DNA of 64,000 bases from NCBI GenBank assembly GCA_037953625.1, contig CM075652.1, positions 51,763,501-51,827,500 on the forward strand. Direction: 5' to 3'. How positions within the stretch are numbered: the stretch's first letter is position 1; the number at the start of each line of letters is the position of its first letter. The stretch is from Crotalaria pallida (taxonomy: Eukaryota > Streptophyta > Magnoliopsida > Fabales > Fabaceae). The notes beneath the pieces were generated by a model. It was not told the DNA's origin and made no database searches. It saw only the letters and a list, made by a program, of their open reading frames with translations. The translations under genes and the position numbers were made by a program. Below are positions 22,061 through 34,612 of the stretch, one piece after another.

Positions 22061-24791
22061 GTCTTGGCCTTTTTGGTTCATTTCATTCACTCTTCACTGC
22101 ATTTCCATTTCCCTTCTTCGTTCCATACACAAACCAAACACAAGTCTAAGAGCCTCTCAAACTCTTAGACTAAGAAATAGAAAATAAAGGAAGAGAGAAA
22201 CCGTGAACTCAAAGAGGAGAAGGAAGAAGAAGATCAAGCCCAAAGCCTTAGGATTCTTGAAGACTAGGTGAAGAAGGTTGAAGATCTTCTCTATTTCCTT
22301 ATCTATTCGAAGATCCTAGGGTGTTAAGTGTAGTTTTGATTTTTCCAAGACTTGTAAGGTTTCTTGTGTTGCATGTCTAATTTCTTTGTAGATCCATGTT
22401 TGTAAGTTCTTATTTAGCTTTGATCTTGAGTTTCAAGAGCCAAACGAACTTGTAGAACCTTAAACCATGGACATTATAATTCGGCCATGACTAGAAATTT
22501 AAGTTGTGATGATTTTTATTTTGTTTTGAGTTCATGCATGTTGATTTGATGTTTGTCAAAGGTGATCTAATTGGTTCAAATGCTTTGGTTTTAACTTTGA
22601 TCTTTCTAAGATTTGATCCTTGGTTTTCTTTCAAAAAAAAAGGCTTTGATCTATTGCCTTAATCTTGAAAAAGTTGTGATTCTTACCTTGATTTTCAATG
22701 TCTTTGATTTTGAAGTTTTTTATGTGATTTCTTTTTACTCAAAAGGCTTTGATAAACTAAAGTTTGTTAATCTTCTAAGAGAAGCTCACGGTTTTATAAT
22801 TTCCTTATCTTGTGTTTTGATAATGAACAAGCTTTGATTTGAAATATTAAATCGTTTTCTTTTCGGTCTATAATAATAAGAGTATCAAAGATGGTTTAAT
22901 TAATTGAAAATAGAATTTTATTTGAACACTTGAAATGGATTAAGCTAGTTGTGTGATTTAGATTTGTAATCTCTAACTTGTTTCCTTGAGGCCATTCGGC
23001 CATGTAGTGTGAATGAGTCTAGAGAGTGTTGTTGCATGAAAATAAATTTATATAGTGATCGATTGAATTGTTGTGCCTGAGTTGTATCTTTGGTTTGATT
23101 CGGTTGTGAGTATATGTGTGTGACTAAGTGTTTGTGTTGTATGAAAATGAAGGTGTTTAGAAAATAATCAAGTGTTTGGATTTTTATTTAAAAGTGATTT
23201 TGTGAAGTGTTTCTTGCTGTCCAAAATTTATTTAAAGTTGTTCCTTAAATATAAAAGTGTATTCACACGATTTAAATTATGGTTTTCAAGTGTTAATTAA
23301 TTTAGGAAAAAGCCGGAGTGAAAACGGTGAATTTTTCGGTGTTTTCAAACGTGTTTTAGGTGCTGTCCAACTCGGACCAGCGACCAAACCAAATGACTTA
23401 AACCATTTTATTAAATGTTTTCAAATGGCTTTAAAATATTTAAAGTACTGGAAAACCTAGGAATTATTTTGATAAAACAACAGCGCTCTAAGTCTTTCGG
23501 CTAAGAACAAAACATGTCACGAACTAAGAAAAGATTTTCTTAATACAAGATAATAGCGTAAGTGTATTTTATTTAGTACTAGGAAATCTTAAAGACAAGG
23601 GATTGGGGCAGCTGGCAGCAGAGAAGATCCAAGGTGACGGTACGCAATTAATGGCTGGACCTCAGGTGAGAGAGAAGCTATCCTAAGACACTGTGGTGTT
23701 TATGTGATATATTAGGACGTTCCGTATCATCTCAAAGATCGGAACTTAGTGGTTCGGAGTCAGTAATATAAGTGGCAAATGTTTGATTGTGTGGCCACTT
23801 ATATGAAGGTGACAATGACCACATTGATGATTGGGTGATGTTTGTGTGACTGGCCGTATGTTATGTTTACTGCTTTAATTATGTTAATGATACTAGTTAC
23901 TGTTGATTAAAATAAGTAATACCCTGAGGGACGTCTGTTACGTCCTGACATAGAAAAGAAATAAGAGAGTTAATGGAAGTAAAGAAAAGAAGAGCAAGTA
24001 AGAATGTTAAGAGATATGAAATGGATTTGGAAGGGAAGGAGAAAGAGAATTGAGATTGGGGAAAGAATGAAATGATAACGTTGAGAACGAGCCAGAGCTG
24101 GGAAGAGTGATGATGATGTGAATTGAGGGGAGCTTGGCTCCTTTGCTTTTGGTTTTGGCCTAGGACTAGTGTTGAGTTGAGCTTGCTCCTCCACTTGCGC
24201 CCAGCAGAAGTTTGAGTTTGGAAAAAGGTTTTCGAAAGGAGGTTTTTCTGAAAAGGGTTTGTGAAAGGAAATATTTTTGGAAAGATTTTTGAAGAGGATT
24301 TTTGAAAAGAGATTTTTGAAAAGAGATTTTGTGGAGAATGGTGAAAGATATTTTTAGAAAAGAGTTTGTGAAAAGAAATACTTTTGAAAATGTTTAAAAG
24401 AAGATTTTTTTGAGAAATGTTATAAAAAAATTTTCAGGAAGGTTTTGAAAGGGAAATTTTGCGAAAGGATGTGAAAAGATATTTTAGAAACTTGTGACAT
24501 GGGTTTTCAAGAAAGTTTTGGAAAACAGAGATTTTGAGCAATTGAGAAACTAAAGAGTTTTGAGAAATTCACCAGAGGGAATTTTATGAAAATGTTTCTG
24601 AAATGAGGTTTTGTGGAAGTTCATAAAAAGGTATTTCTGAGAGAGTTGTGAAAAGATTGTTTTTGAGAAAGATTGCGGAATGAGATTGTTAAGAAAAATG
24701 GGAAGTGTGTTTTGTGAAATTAGATACCAGTTGAGAGTTCAGTGATGTGATCCCAGCTCTGTGCTATGTGTGAAACGATGAGTAAAGTTAG

Positions 24792-25340
24792 TGGTCGGGA
24801 CTCATTGAAGGGTTGCACGAAGGATGAGCCGACCTTAGGATAATTAAATGATAAAAGACTTAAAAGACATGCGCGGTAAGGTATGAGAGTGCGAAGTAGT
24901 GGAGAGGAAGAAACGATAAGTATCTACGGATACTTAGGACGAGATTGCATTAGGGGAGGACGATGACGGTGAAATGTCAAGAAGTCTAGAGTATGTTTCT
25001 GGGTAGAACGAACTCCACAGGTGGTGCACTAACGTGGTGGGGACTGGGTCTAATGCCGTGGTAAGTTCTGCGGGCCCACTAGAAACATACTGTCGCCCCC
25101 TAGATTGCAAATCGAGAACAGTGAGAGGGACTGGAGTGGGGCATCTTGTTTGCCACTGCGAGGCAGTGAGCCATGATTATGAATTGATATTATTGAGGCT
25201 GAGTCCTCCTGGTCTGGGACCATTTGTGTTGATAGCCGTCGTGCCCGCACGGTAAAGGTCATGTACTCCTGTTTGCTTCCGACTAGGTTGGGTGGATGAC
25301 CGAGGAGACGTGAGTGATAGCCGAGAACGGTATGAATGTC
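24792..25340 (+). other. Structured domain in the LARD2 5' LTR
   Basis: Hairpins: GGTCGG-GA-CTCAT...ATGAG-CCGACC (24792-24834); CACTGC-GAG-GCAGTG (25154-25168); TGGTC-TGG-GACCA (about 25210-25222); CCGT...ACGG around GTGCCCGC (about 25238). Conserved single-stranded-looking words lie between them (GTGGTGGGGACTGGGTCTAA, GACCGAGGAGA). Order and spacing match the LARD1 block although the LTRs are otherwise diverged. Confidence 0.55.
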
Positions 25341-26153
25341 CCGATGATGTTTTATGGATCACGAATGAAAAGAGAGGTGTGAACTGATCAGACTAAAGAA
25401 AGTAAGTTGATGAAGGAAGGAAAGATGATAATAAGAGTAGTAATAATAATATAAGACACTAGTAATACTGTGTTTGATTATCGTGTGCGTGTATGTTGTA
25501 TTGTGTGTTGTGTGGTCCTTCTATTTTACCTATCGTAATTCCACACCATCGACGACTCGTCGTTCGGATCGCTTACTCTCTCCTGTTCGTTGGCATATCG
25601 GTGCTGCTGATATCTCAACGGGCAGACGGAGCATCATGTGGAGATCATCACTCTAAATGAATTGGAGTCGGAGCTTACATCAACAGGAAAGCAATAGTGA
25701 CTTCACTTTTGGAGATGAAGGAAGGGCGCAAGAAGGAAGGGAAGCTTCATCCGGTTGTCTCCATCAAGAGGAATGCAGCGGAAGCGATAGTAGTAAAACT
25801 AGTTTAAGTTATGAGTTGTGTTTCGCGTCAAGGATTACCAAGCAATGTGCCACTTATGTAATACAGCTAAAATTTAACTTCTTTTTTGTAAGGTGTTTAC
25901 TTTGAAAAGGAGGTCAATGTAAACTTTTGAAATCTGTCATGAGTTTTTACTGTTTTTAAAACTAAATTATTTTACGAAGCAGAAAGTTTTATGAAATGGA
26001 CTGTTTTAGTAACAACCTGGTTTTCAACGGAAGGACTTCAGATATAACAGTGACCTTTCAACAAGGCGTTACAAAAAAATTTTGGCCTCAATTTTTGCAA
26101 CTTTAATAAGAAGAAGTTAAATAAATTTTGTTTATGAAAATCGGGCTGTTACA

Positions 26154-27389
26154 GAATGGTATCAGAGCTATGGTAATCCTTAGTGGCCTTAAGCATGGGC
26201 TTACATGCTTTGCTTGTGTGACTCTATGTGTTTGTTGATAAGGATAGGAACATAGGATTAAATTTTCGTGGGAGATGAGATGTTGTTTGAGGTTTAGTGT
26301 CGACTGTGTTAGGAACCTGATGGTTCAGTAAGGTGACAGAAAGTAGATCCAGTAGAAAGTGAATAGGTTGAAACCTCTTAACTTCTGGGTGTCTCATTAG
26401 TGCTTGATAAATCCTAGTTTGTTGACCTAGACGTACCCTTGTCCAAGAGTAGCCAGTACCTTGAGGATATAGGATGATCTTCTTGAATCCCCTGTGTGTT
26501 AAATTGCTTCAACAAAACAGTTCTTGCTGTTAAGATTTGAACCCTTCTTCATAAACTCCTATCAAACCATAGCCTTTCCGATCCTATTTAAGAATTCATT
26601 AGAATCAAAAGTGCCACAATGACCCCAAATAATTTAGGCTTGAACGGATAAGGAAGGACACATGGCTTAAACTAAGTGAAGATATGAGATCGCAGCGGAT
26701 TTCGTTATAAGTTTGATCAAAGTTGGGGAGTCACAAGGAAGAAAGAGAGGCGCAAACTATCGGGTATTAGAGGAGAGTATGACGGAAGGTTGATATCTAG
26801 GAATACCCTCCATCATAACCAGAGGATTAGACGGTGAAAGTGATATGTTTGATCAATGTTTAGGTTGAATCCTAGAAGAAAGTGAGGTTGTTGGAAGAAG
26901 TAAGTAAGCCCAAGGGGTAATAAAATCCCTTTAAGTTAGAGGAATGATGAATGAAAACCTTATAGTTAAAAGGAGAATTGTGAGATAGTAAGAACTCGAG
27001 TTGTAGAGAATAGCGAATATTTAAGGGTTTAGGTGAAACCCTATAATTTTGGAGATGTTTGAATTTTGTCTGCTTGATTTTCCCCTAAGTCCGTACCTAT
27101 GGTTGGAGTTTCTGTGACAACAATCATCCGAGGGAGCGACACCTCCTTCGGTTAGTCCGTCGGACTTAACCCGAGACGACATGCGAGCAGATCTGCGAGC
27201 GCGATTCCTTCGTCTGAAGGCAACAAACAAGGAACACGGCAAGGCGAATTAGATCAGTAAAGCGGGAATATGAACCCGAAGTCAGAGGGAAGTATTCTTA
27301 TGAAAGTCAAGGTGATGAGAGAATTTTGTGCCCTGCTTCCCAATCCGTAACGAATTTCTCGGGGACGAGAAATCTTTAAGTTGGGGAAA
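26154..27389 (+). mobile_element. Non-coding interior of LARD2 (1.24 kb)
   Basis: It runs from the primer-binding site to the purine tract AAGTTGGGGAAA ending at 27389. No gag or pol is present; the longest frame (27021-27242, reverse) has no recognisable domain. The end CGGGGACGAGAAATCTTTAAG matches LARD1 and resembles the gag-bearing elements C and F, as expected if they share packaging and priming machinery. Confidence 0.8.
26157..26168 (+). promoter_or_regulatory. Primer-binding site of LARD2 (initiator tRNA-Met)
   Basis: TGGTATCAGAGC lies three bases after TGTTACA. Confidence 0.92.
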
Positions 27390-30300
27390 TGTAACACCCC
27401 GCAAATTCCTCGTATTAATTTAAAATACTAAAAAGATTTATTTTGAGAAAGTGTTTTGAAATGAGTCTTTTCCTAAACAATTTTCTTAATTCATGATTTC
27501 AAAGTAATAAGTAACTCTAAAGGAAATGATTTTTCATGAGATGAAGTTATAAGCTTAAAATGGAGATTTGAGAAATAATTGTGTGTTAGACATTTTTATG
27601 CCTTAAAGAAAATAATGGTTTATAAACAAAAGTATTTTTATGAGAAAGAGACTTGTTTTCTAAATACATGTGTAGGTCGATATGTGTTTGATGTATGATT
27701 GTGTGAATATGATTCCATGATATGTTTGAATGATCATGTAAACTTGGTAATTATATGTTTAGAATGAAAAATAATTAAGAAATAAAAATACAATGCATGA
27801 ATATGCATGTGTGCATACGTGTGAGTAATATGTGTGTATGCATGAAAATGTATGTACGGTTTCCGTATGTAGGAATATCTAGGATTTAATTAGTAACTGA
27901 ATATGATAAAATATACATGAATGTGTGTGTTAATATGATATGTGTGTCGTGTATGTGCATGTATGGGCAAGATTGATATGTGTAGGTGTAAGAGTATGTG
28001 AGTGCCGTGTGTGCATGAAGGTGTGAGTAGAAGCTTAGAGATTTCCTTAAGTGGCAACCGAAGTAACTAAGCCTAACCAAGTTCAAACCAAGTCCTAACT
28101 AAATAGTGGAAGTCCTAATGGAGAGCCAAAAGTCTTACCCCCTAAGTGACCTCTAAGCCCTAGTGTTCCCTATGTTGTCTCCTTGAGCAAATGCTAATCT
28201 CCACCCATGCAAACTTATGGAGAACCGAAATTGCCCCTCCCTCTAGAAGCTTATGGCCGAACCAACCTAAGGACAAAATAGGAAGCTATGAGTTGTTTAT
28301 ATAAGTCTTGGCCTTTTTGGTTCATTTCATTCACTCTTCACTGCATTTCCATTTCCCTTCTTCGTTCCATACACAAACCAAACACAAGTCTAAGAGCCTC
28401 TCAAACTCTTAGACTAAGAAATAGAAAATAAAGGAAGAGAGAAACCGTGAACTCAAAGAGGAGAAGGAAGAAGAAGATCAAGCCCAAAGCCTTAGGATTC
28501 TTGAAGACTAGGTGAAGAAGGTTGAAGATCTTCTCTATTTCCTTATCTATTCGAAGATCCTAGGGTGTTAAGTGTAGTTTTGATTTTTCCAAGACTTGTA
28601 AGGTTTCTTGTGTTGCATGTCTAATTTCTTTGTAGATCCATGTTTGTAAGTTCTTATTTAGCTTTGATCTTGAGTTTCAAGAGCCAAACGAACTTGTAGA
28701 ACCTTAAACCATGGACATTATAATTCGGCCATGACTAAAAATTTAAGTTGTGATGATTTTTATTTTGTTTTGAGTTCATGCATGTTGATTTGATGTTTGT
28801 CAAAGGTGATCTAAGTGGTTCAAATGCTTTGGTTTTAACTTTGATCTTTCTAAGCTTTGATCCTTGGTTTTCTTTCAAAAAAAAAGGCTTTGATCTATTG
28901 CCTTAATCTTGAAAAAGTTGTGATTCTTACCTTGATTTTCAATGTCTTTGATTTTGAAGTTTTGTATGTGATTTCTTTTTACTCAAAAGTCTTGATCCTT
29001 GCTTGCATGTCACGGTTATGATGAGAAAACAAAGGAAAACAACTTTTGTAAAATGATTTTTATTTGATCTAAGTTGATGTGTGTTTGAAAGTTGAAGATT
29101 TAAGTTTTTCCTCTTGGTTTTGTTAAAAGGGTTTCGGTTAAGCCTTAAGAATCAAAGAAATCATGATTTGTTTTCATAAAAGGTACATGCATGTTATTCT
29201 CTTTGATTTACATGATTTTGAAAAGTGCAATGAAAATGAAAACGTATTGAAGTGACTAATAGGTCACGGTTTTGTATTTAAAAAGGGGAGTGGTATTTTC
29301 CAAAACCATGTGTTTGAAGTGCATGAGTTGATTTGGTAATTTTAAGGCTTTGCATGTTGAAAAAGTGCATCAAAAACCTTATTTTGCCATGATGATGATT
29401 CGGCCTAGCTAGGTTTAGTAGGTTAGATTCTTTTTCAATAAAGTGACACAAAAATAATAAGTGTGTCTTGTAAAATTTTGTTAAATTGATTTGTTTGAAA
29501 TTATATGGTAAGTATCTCGATTCGGTTTTGGTTAAGAAGATAAACTAAAGTTTGTTAATCTTCTAAGAGAAGCTCACGGTTTTATAATTTCCTTATCTTG
29601 TGTTTTGATAATGAACAAGATTTGATTTGAAATATTAAATCGTTTTCTTTTCGGTCTATAATAATAAGAGTATCTAAGATGGTTTAATTAATTGAAAATA
29701 GAATTTTATTTGAACACTTGAAATGGATTAAGCTAGTTGTGTGATTTAGATTTGTAATCTCTAACTTGTTTCCTTGAGGGCATTCGACCATGTAGTGTGA
29801 ATGAGTCTAGAGGCTGTTGTTGCATGAAAATAAATTTATATAGTGATCGATTGAATTGTTGTGCCTGAGTTGTATCTTTGGTTTGATTCGGTTGTGAGTA
29901 TATGTGTGTGACTAAGTGTTTGTGTTGTATGAAAATGAAGGTGTTTAGAAAATAATCAAGTGTTTGGATTTTTATTTAAAAGTGATTTTGTGAAGTGTTT
30001 CTTGCTGTCCAGAATTTATTTAAAGTTGTTCCTTAAATATAAAAGTGTATTCACACGATTTAAAGTATGGTTTTCAAGTGTTAATTAATTTAGGAAAAAG
30101 CCGGAGTGAAAACGGTGAATTTTTCGGTGTTTTCAAACGTGTTTTAGGTGCTGTCCAACTCGGACCAGCGACCAAACCAAATGACTTAAACCATTTTATT
30201 AAATGTTTTCAAATGGCTTTAAAATATTTAAAGTACTGGAAAACCTAGGAATTATTTTGATAAAACAACAACACTCTAAGTCTTTCGGCTAAGAACAAAA

Positions 30301-32946
30301 CATGTCACGAACTAAGAAAAGATTTTCTTAATACAAGATAATAGCGTAAGTGTATTTTATTTAGTACGAGGAAATCTTAAAGACAAGGGATTGGGGCAGC
30401 TGGCAGCAGAGAAGATCCAAGGTGACGGTACGCAATTAATGGCTGGACCTTAGGTGAGAGAGAAGCTATCCTAAGACACTGTGGTGTTTAGGTGATATAT
30501 TAGGACGTTCCGTATCATCTCAAAGATCGGAACTTAGTGGTTCGGAGTCAGTAATATAAGTGGCAAATGTTTGATTGTGTGGCCACTTATGTGAAGGTGA
30601 CAATGACCACATTGATGATTGGGTGATGTTTGTGTGACTGGTCGTATGTTATGTTTACTGCTTTAATTATGTTAATGATACTAGTTACTGTTGATTAAAA
30701 TAAGTAATACCCTGAGGGACGTCTGTTACGTCCTGACATAGAAAAGAAATAAGAGAGTTAATGGAAGTAAAGAAAAGAAGAGCAAGTAAGAATGTTAAGA
30801 GATATGAAATGGATTTGGAAGGGAAGGAGAAAGAGAATTGAGATTGGGGAAAGAATGAAATGATAACGTTGAGAACGAGCCAGAGCTGGGAAGAGTGATC
30901 ATGATGTGATTTGAGGGGAGCTTGGCTCCTTTGCTTTTGGTTTTGGCCTAGGACTAGTGTTGAGTTGAGCTTGCTCCTCCACTTGCGCCCAGCAGAAGTT
31001 TGAGTTTGGAAAAAGGTTTTCAAAAAGAGGTTTTTCTGAAAAGGGTTTGTGAAAGGAAATATTTTTGGAAAGATTTTTGAAAAGAGCTTTTTGAAAAGAT
31101 TTTTGAAAAGAGATTTTGTGGAGAATGGTGAAAGATATTTTTAGAAAAGAGTTTGTGAAAAGAAATACTTTTGAAAATGTTTAAAAGAAGATTTTTTTGA
31201 GAAATGTTATAAAAAAATTTTCAGGAAGGTTTTGAAAGGGAATTTTTGCGAAAGGATGTGAAAAGATATTTTAGAAACTTGTGACAAGGGTTTTCAAGAA
31301 AGTTTTTGAAAAGAGAGATTTTGAGCAATTGAGAAACTAAAGAGTTTTGAGAAATTCACCAGAGGGAATTTTATGAAAATGTTTCTGAAATGAGGTTTTG
31401 TGGAAGTTCATAAAAAGGTACTTCTGAGAGAGTTGTGAAAAGATTGTTTTGAGAAAGATTGCGGAATGAGATTGTTAAGAAAAATGGGAAGTGTGTTTTG
31501 TGAAATGAGATACCAGTTGAGAGTTCAGTGATGTGATCCCAGCTCTGTGCTATGTGTGAAACGATGAGTAAAGTTAGTGGTCGGGACTCATTGAAGGGTT
31601 GCACGAAGGATGGGCCGACCTTAAGATAATTAAAAGATAAAAGACTTAAAAGACATGCGCGGTGAGGTATGAGAGTGCGAAGTAGTGGAGAGGAAGAAAC
31701 GATAAGTATCTGCGGATACTTAGGACGAGATTACATTAGGGGAGGACGATGACGGTGAAACGTCAAGAAGTCTAGAGTATGTTTCTGGGCAGAACGAACT
31801 CCACAGGTGGCGCACTAACGTGGTGGGGACTGGGTCTAATGCCGTGGTAAGTTCTGCGGGCCCACTAGAAACATACTATCGCCCCCTAGATTGAAAATCG
31901 AGAACAGTGAGAGGGACTGGAGTGGGGCATCTTGTTTGCCACTGCGAGGCAGTGAGCCATGATTATGAATTGATATTATTGAGGCTGAGTCCTCCTGGTC
32001 TGGGACCATTTGTGTTGACAGCTGTCGTGCCCGCACAATAAAGGTCCTGTACTCCTGTTTGCTTCCGACTAGGTTGGGTGGATGACCGAGGAGATGTAGA
32101 CGTGATTGATAGCCGAGAACGGTATGAATGTCCCGATGATGTTTTATGGATCACGAATGAAAAGAGAGGTGTGAACTGATCAGACTAAAGAAAGTAAGTT
32201 GATGAAGGAAGGAAAGATGATAATAAGAGTAGTAATAATAATATAAGACACTAGTAATACTGTGTTTGATTATCGTGTGCTTGTATGTTGTATTGTGTGT
32301 TGTGTGGTCCTTCTATTTTACCTATCGTAATTCCACACCGTCGACGACTCGTCGTTCGGATCGCTTACTCTCTCCTGTTCGTTGGCATATCGGTGCTGCT
32401 GATATCTCAACGGGCAGACGGAGCATCATGTGGAGATCATCACTCTAAATGAATTGGAGTCGGAGCTTACATCAACAGGAAAGCAATAGTGACTTCACTT
32501 TTGGAGATGAAGGAAGGGCGCAAGAAGGAAGGGAAGCTTCATCCGGTTGTCTCCATCAAGAGGAATGCAGCGGAAGCGATAGTAGTAAAACTAGTTTAAG
32601 TTATGAGTTGTGTTTTGCGTCAAGGATTACCAAGCAATGTGCCACTTATGTAATACAGCTAAAATTTAACTTCTGTTTTGTAAGGTGTTTACTTTGAAAA
32701 GGAGGTCAATGTAAACTTTTGAAATCTGTCATGAGTTTTTACTGTTTTTAAAACTAAATTATTTTACGAAGCAGAAAGTTTTATGAAATGGACTGTTTTA
32801 GTAACAACCTGGTTTTCAACGGAAGGACTTCAGATATAACAGTGACCTTTCAACAAGGCGTTACAAAAAAAAATTTGGCCTCAATTTTTGCAACTTTAAT
32901 AAGTAGAAGTTAAATAAATTTTGTTTATGAAAATCGGGCTGTTACA
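27390..32946 (+). mobile_element. 3' LTR of LARD2 (5.56 kb), followed by target duplication
   Basis: The LTR starts TGTAACACCCCGC, ends GGGCTGTTACA at 32946, and is followed by GTCAC (32947-32951). It matches the 5' LTR closely apart from about 551 bp at roughly 28990-29540 that the 5' copy lacks. That block has the same style as the rest of the LTR (CGGTT and CGGCC words), so a deletion in the 5' copy is more likely than an insertion here. The hairpin domain recurs at 31579-32140, with ATGGG instead of ATGAG in the first stem. Confidence 0.9.
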
Positions 32947-32951
32947 GTCAC

Positions 32952-34052
32952 TGGTAGAAGGTAAGGTTAGAGATGATCACTCTAACTCATGCATTTGCTA
33001 GAGGATGATACCACCAACAAACCTGACAATGATATTGCCATTGATAGATGTGAGATTGGGATTGATCACCTCGATCTTTGCACCTATTGGTGATCGATGT
33101 CATTGACACATTTCATCTAAAACCGAAATAATCAAATTAATGAGTTTTTAATGTAGACCCCCTAGACGGAACAGAGCTAAACCGAGAAGAGTTCCTTCTG
33201 AACTCTTCGCACAACATTAAAGAGTAGAGTGAAAAAGTGTAGAATCCTTGAGAGACTCGAGCGAACCTTATAGCTATCCTTCTGCAGCCGAGTCGAATTA
33301 GGAAGTGGACAACTTGGAACCCGCCTAAGAGTCTAATCAAGTTTCCGAACAATTCCCTCGAAGGAGGCAAGTCTTAGTCACTGTGTTAGGTACCCTTACC
33401 AAGACCAATCAAATCAGCCGCAGGTCCATAGAGAATGCATCTTTCGATGACCCTCTGCTGAAAATGCACACTTGAGGATAATCTCCATTGTCTTCTTGCT
33501 TGACATGTATCCAGTACATCCTGGGTCGTCGTACGAAGACTATGAAACCCATCCTTGAGTGTTTCGTGTTTCTTCTTTTCATCTTCACTCTCTTCAAGTT
33601 TTCAAGCGTCTCATATGTATATATGAGAATTCACCAAGACGTAGGAACCCGACATAGTTCTATGCCTACCGATGGATAGCCACCCACGTGTCCCTTCTAA
33701 CCTTGGATACCGGTCGAGAAGCTTATGTGCGAAATTCTGAATAACGAATGAGCATACCCCCAAGCATGGATATAACCAAGTATGTTGATGCTAAGTGGGG
33801 GAGGATTTCAATCCAAGGAATGGGAGATGGAACTTTAATAATAAGAAAACTGACGATCTTACGCAGATAGAGATAGTACGTAGTACTGGAAGACAAACGT
33901 TGAAATAGGCATCACCCTAACCACATATGGAGTGGGAAGTAAAAACCGAAGGGAAGTGAAAACCGTAGTAAGAAGCTTACCAATGGGATGGTTCTCTATT
34001 CATGGAATTGAACGGAATTTCGGGGACGAAATTCTAGTAAGTGGGGGAGAAA
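32952..34052 (+). other. 3' interior of element C, non-coding
   Basis: This 1.1 kb resumes element C after LARD2. It has no pol domain and no credible gene. It closes with TTTCGGGGACGAAATTC and the polypurine tract AAGTGGGGGAGAAA at 34039-34052, directly before the LTR. A pol deleted between gag and this end would explain the gag-only structure. Confidence 0.75.
34039..34052 (+). promoter_or_regulatory. Polypurine tract of element C
   Basis: AAGTGGGGGAGAAA immediately precedes the LTR start TGTAACATCCC at 34053. Confidence 0.8.
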
Positions 34053-34455
34053 TGTAACATCCCAAATTTTAAACCTAAGTGCAAATAAATTAATAATAGT
34101 TTGGAATAATTGAGATAATAATAATAACACCATAAATAGATATTAAAAGAAGAGTTCAAACATTAGAAAAGATTAATAATAATATTGGTTTAGGAAAGGA
34201 AGAAGTAGTAAATTGAAGTTAGGAACAGGCCGGAAAAATAGATAATTCGGTACTAAAACATAACATAGGATAGAAAATCAAAATAAAATATTTAAGACTC
34301 CAAACACAATTTTCACCGTTGGATATGAAGATATGATTTTTAGGAGGTTGCTCGTCAAATTTGAGCAAGATCCAACGGTGCACGAAGAAGTTATGGTTAT
34401 TTGAAGTTGGGGGAAAAATAGCTGGAAAATAGGAAAATGAAGTAGCAGTACCTGT

Positions 34456-34612
34456 ACATTTCGCTTAAGCGAAAACCCGTCGCTTAAGTGAAAACATGAA
34501 ACTTCACCACTGAAGCCATTTCGCTTAAGCAAAACTGGTCGCTTAAGCGAAAAGCGTTCGTGTCCACTACTGAAGCTAATTCGCTTAAGCGAATGAATTT
34601 CGCTTAAGCGAA
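34456..34612. repeat. Three palindrome doublets in the C 3' LTR
   Basis: Same layout as the 5' copy: 19, 18 and 19 bp within doublets and 60 bp between doublets. Comparing the LTRs shows that words degenerate in one copy are perfect in the other, so six perfect palindromes are likely ancestral. Confidence 0.82.

Larger units (their letters stand above)
21148..26153 (+). mobile_element. 5' LTR of LARD2 (5.0 kb)
   Basis: The LTR starts TGTAACACCCCAC and ends CGGGCTGTTACA. GTCAC at 21143-21147 recurs at 32947-32951 as a target duplication, so both outer ends are intact. TATATAA at 22054-22060 is a good TATA box, followed by a CA/TC-rich start region and a GA-rich leader. The 3' half holds a G/A/T-rich imperfect repeat (GAAAAG and TTTTGAAA words, about 24200-24700) and a hairpin domain (24792-25340). 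It is about 551 bp shorter than the other LTR because of a gap near 22745. Confidence 0.9.

Noticed and set aside
25474..25905. 60- and 82-codon frames in the LARD2 LTR, repeated at 32266-32697
   Set aside because: Presence in both LTRs follows from their recent common origin. There is no domain or other evidence of coding.
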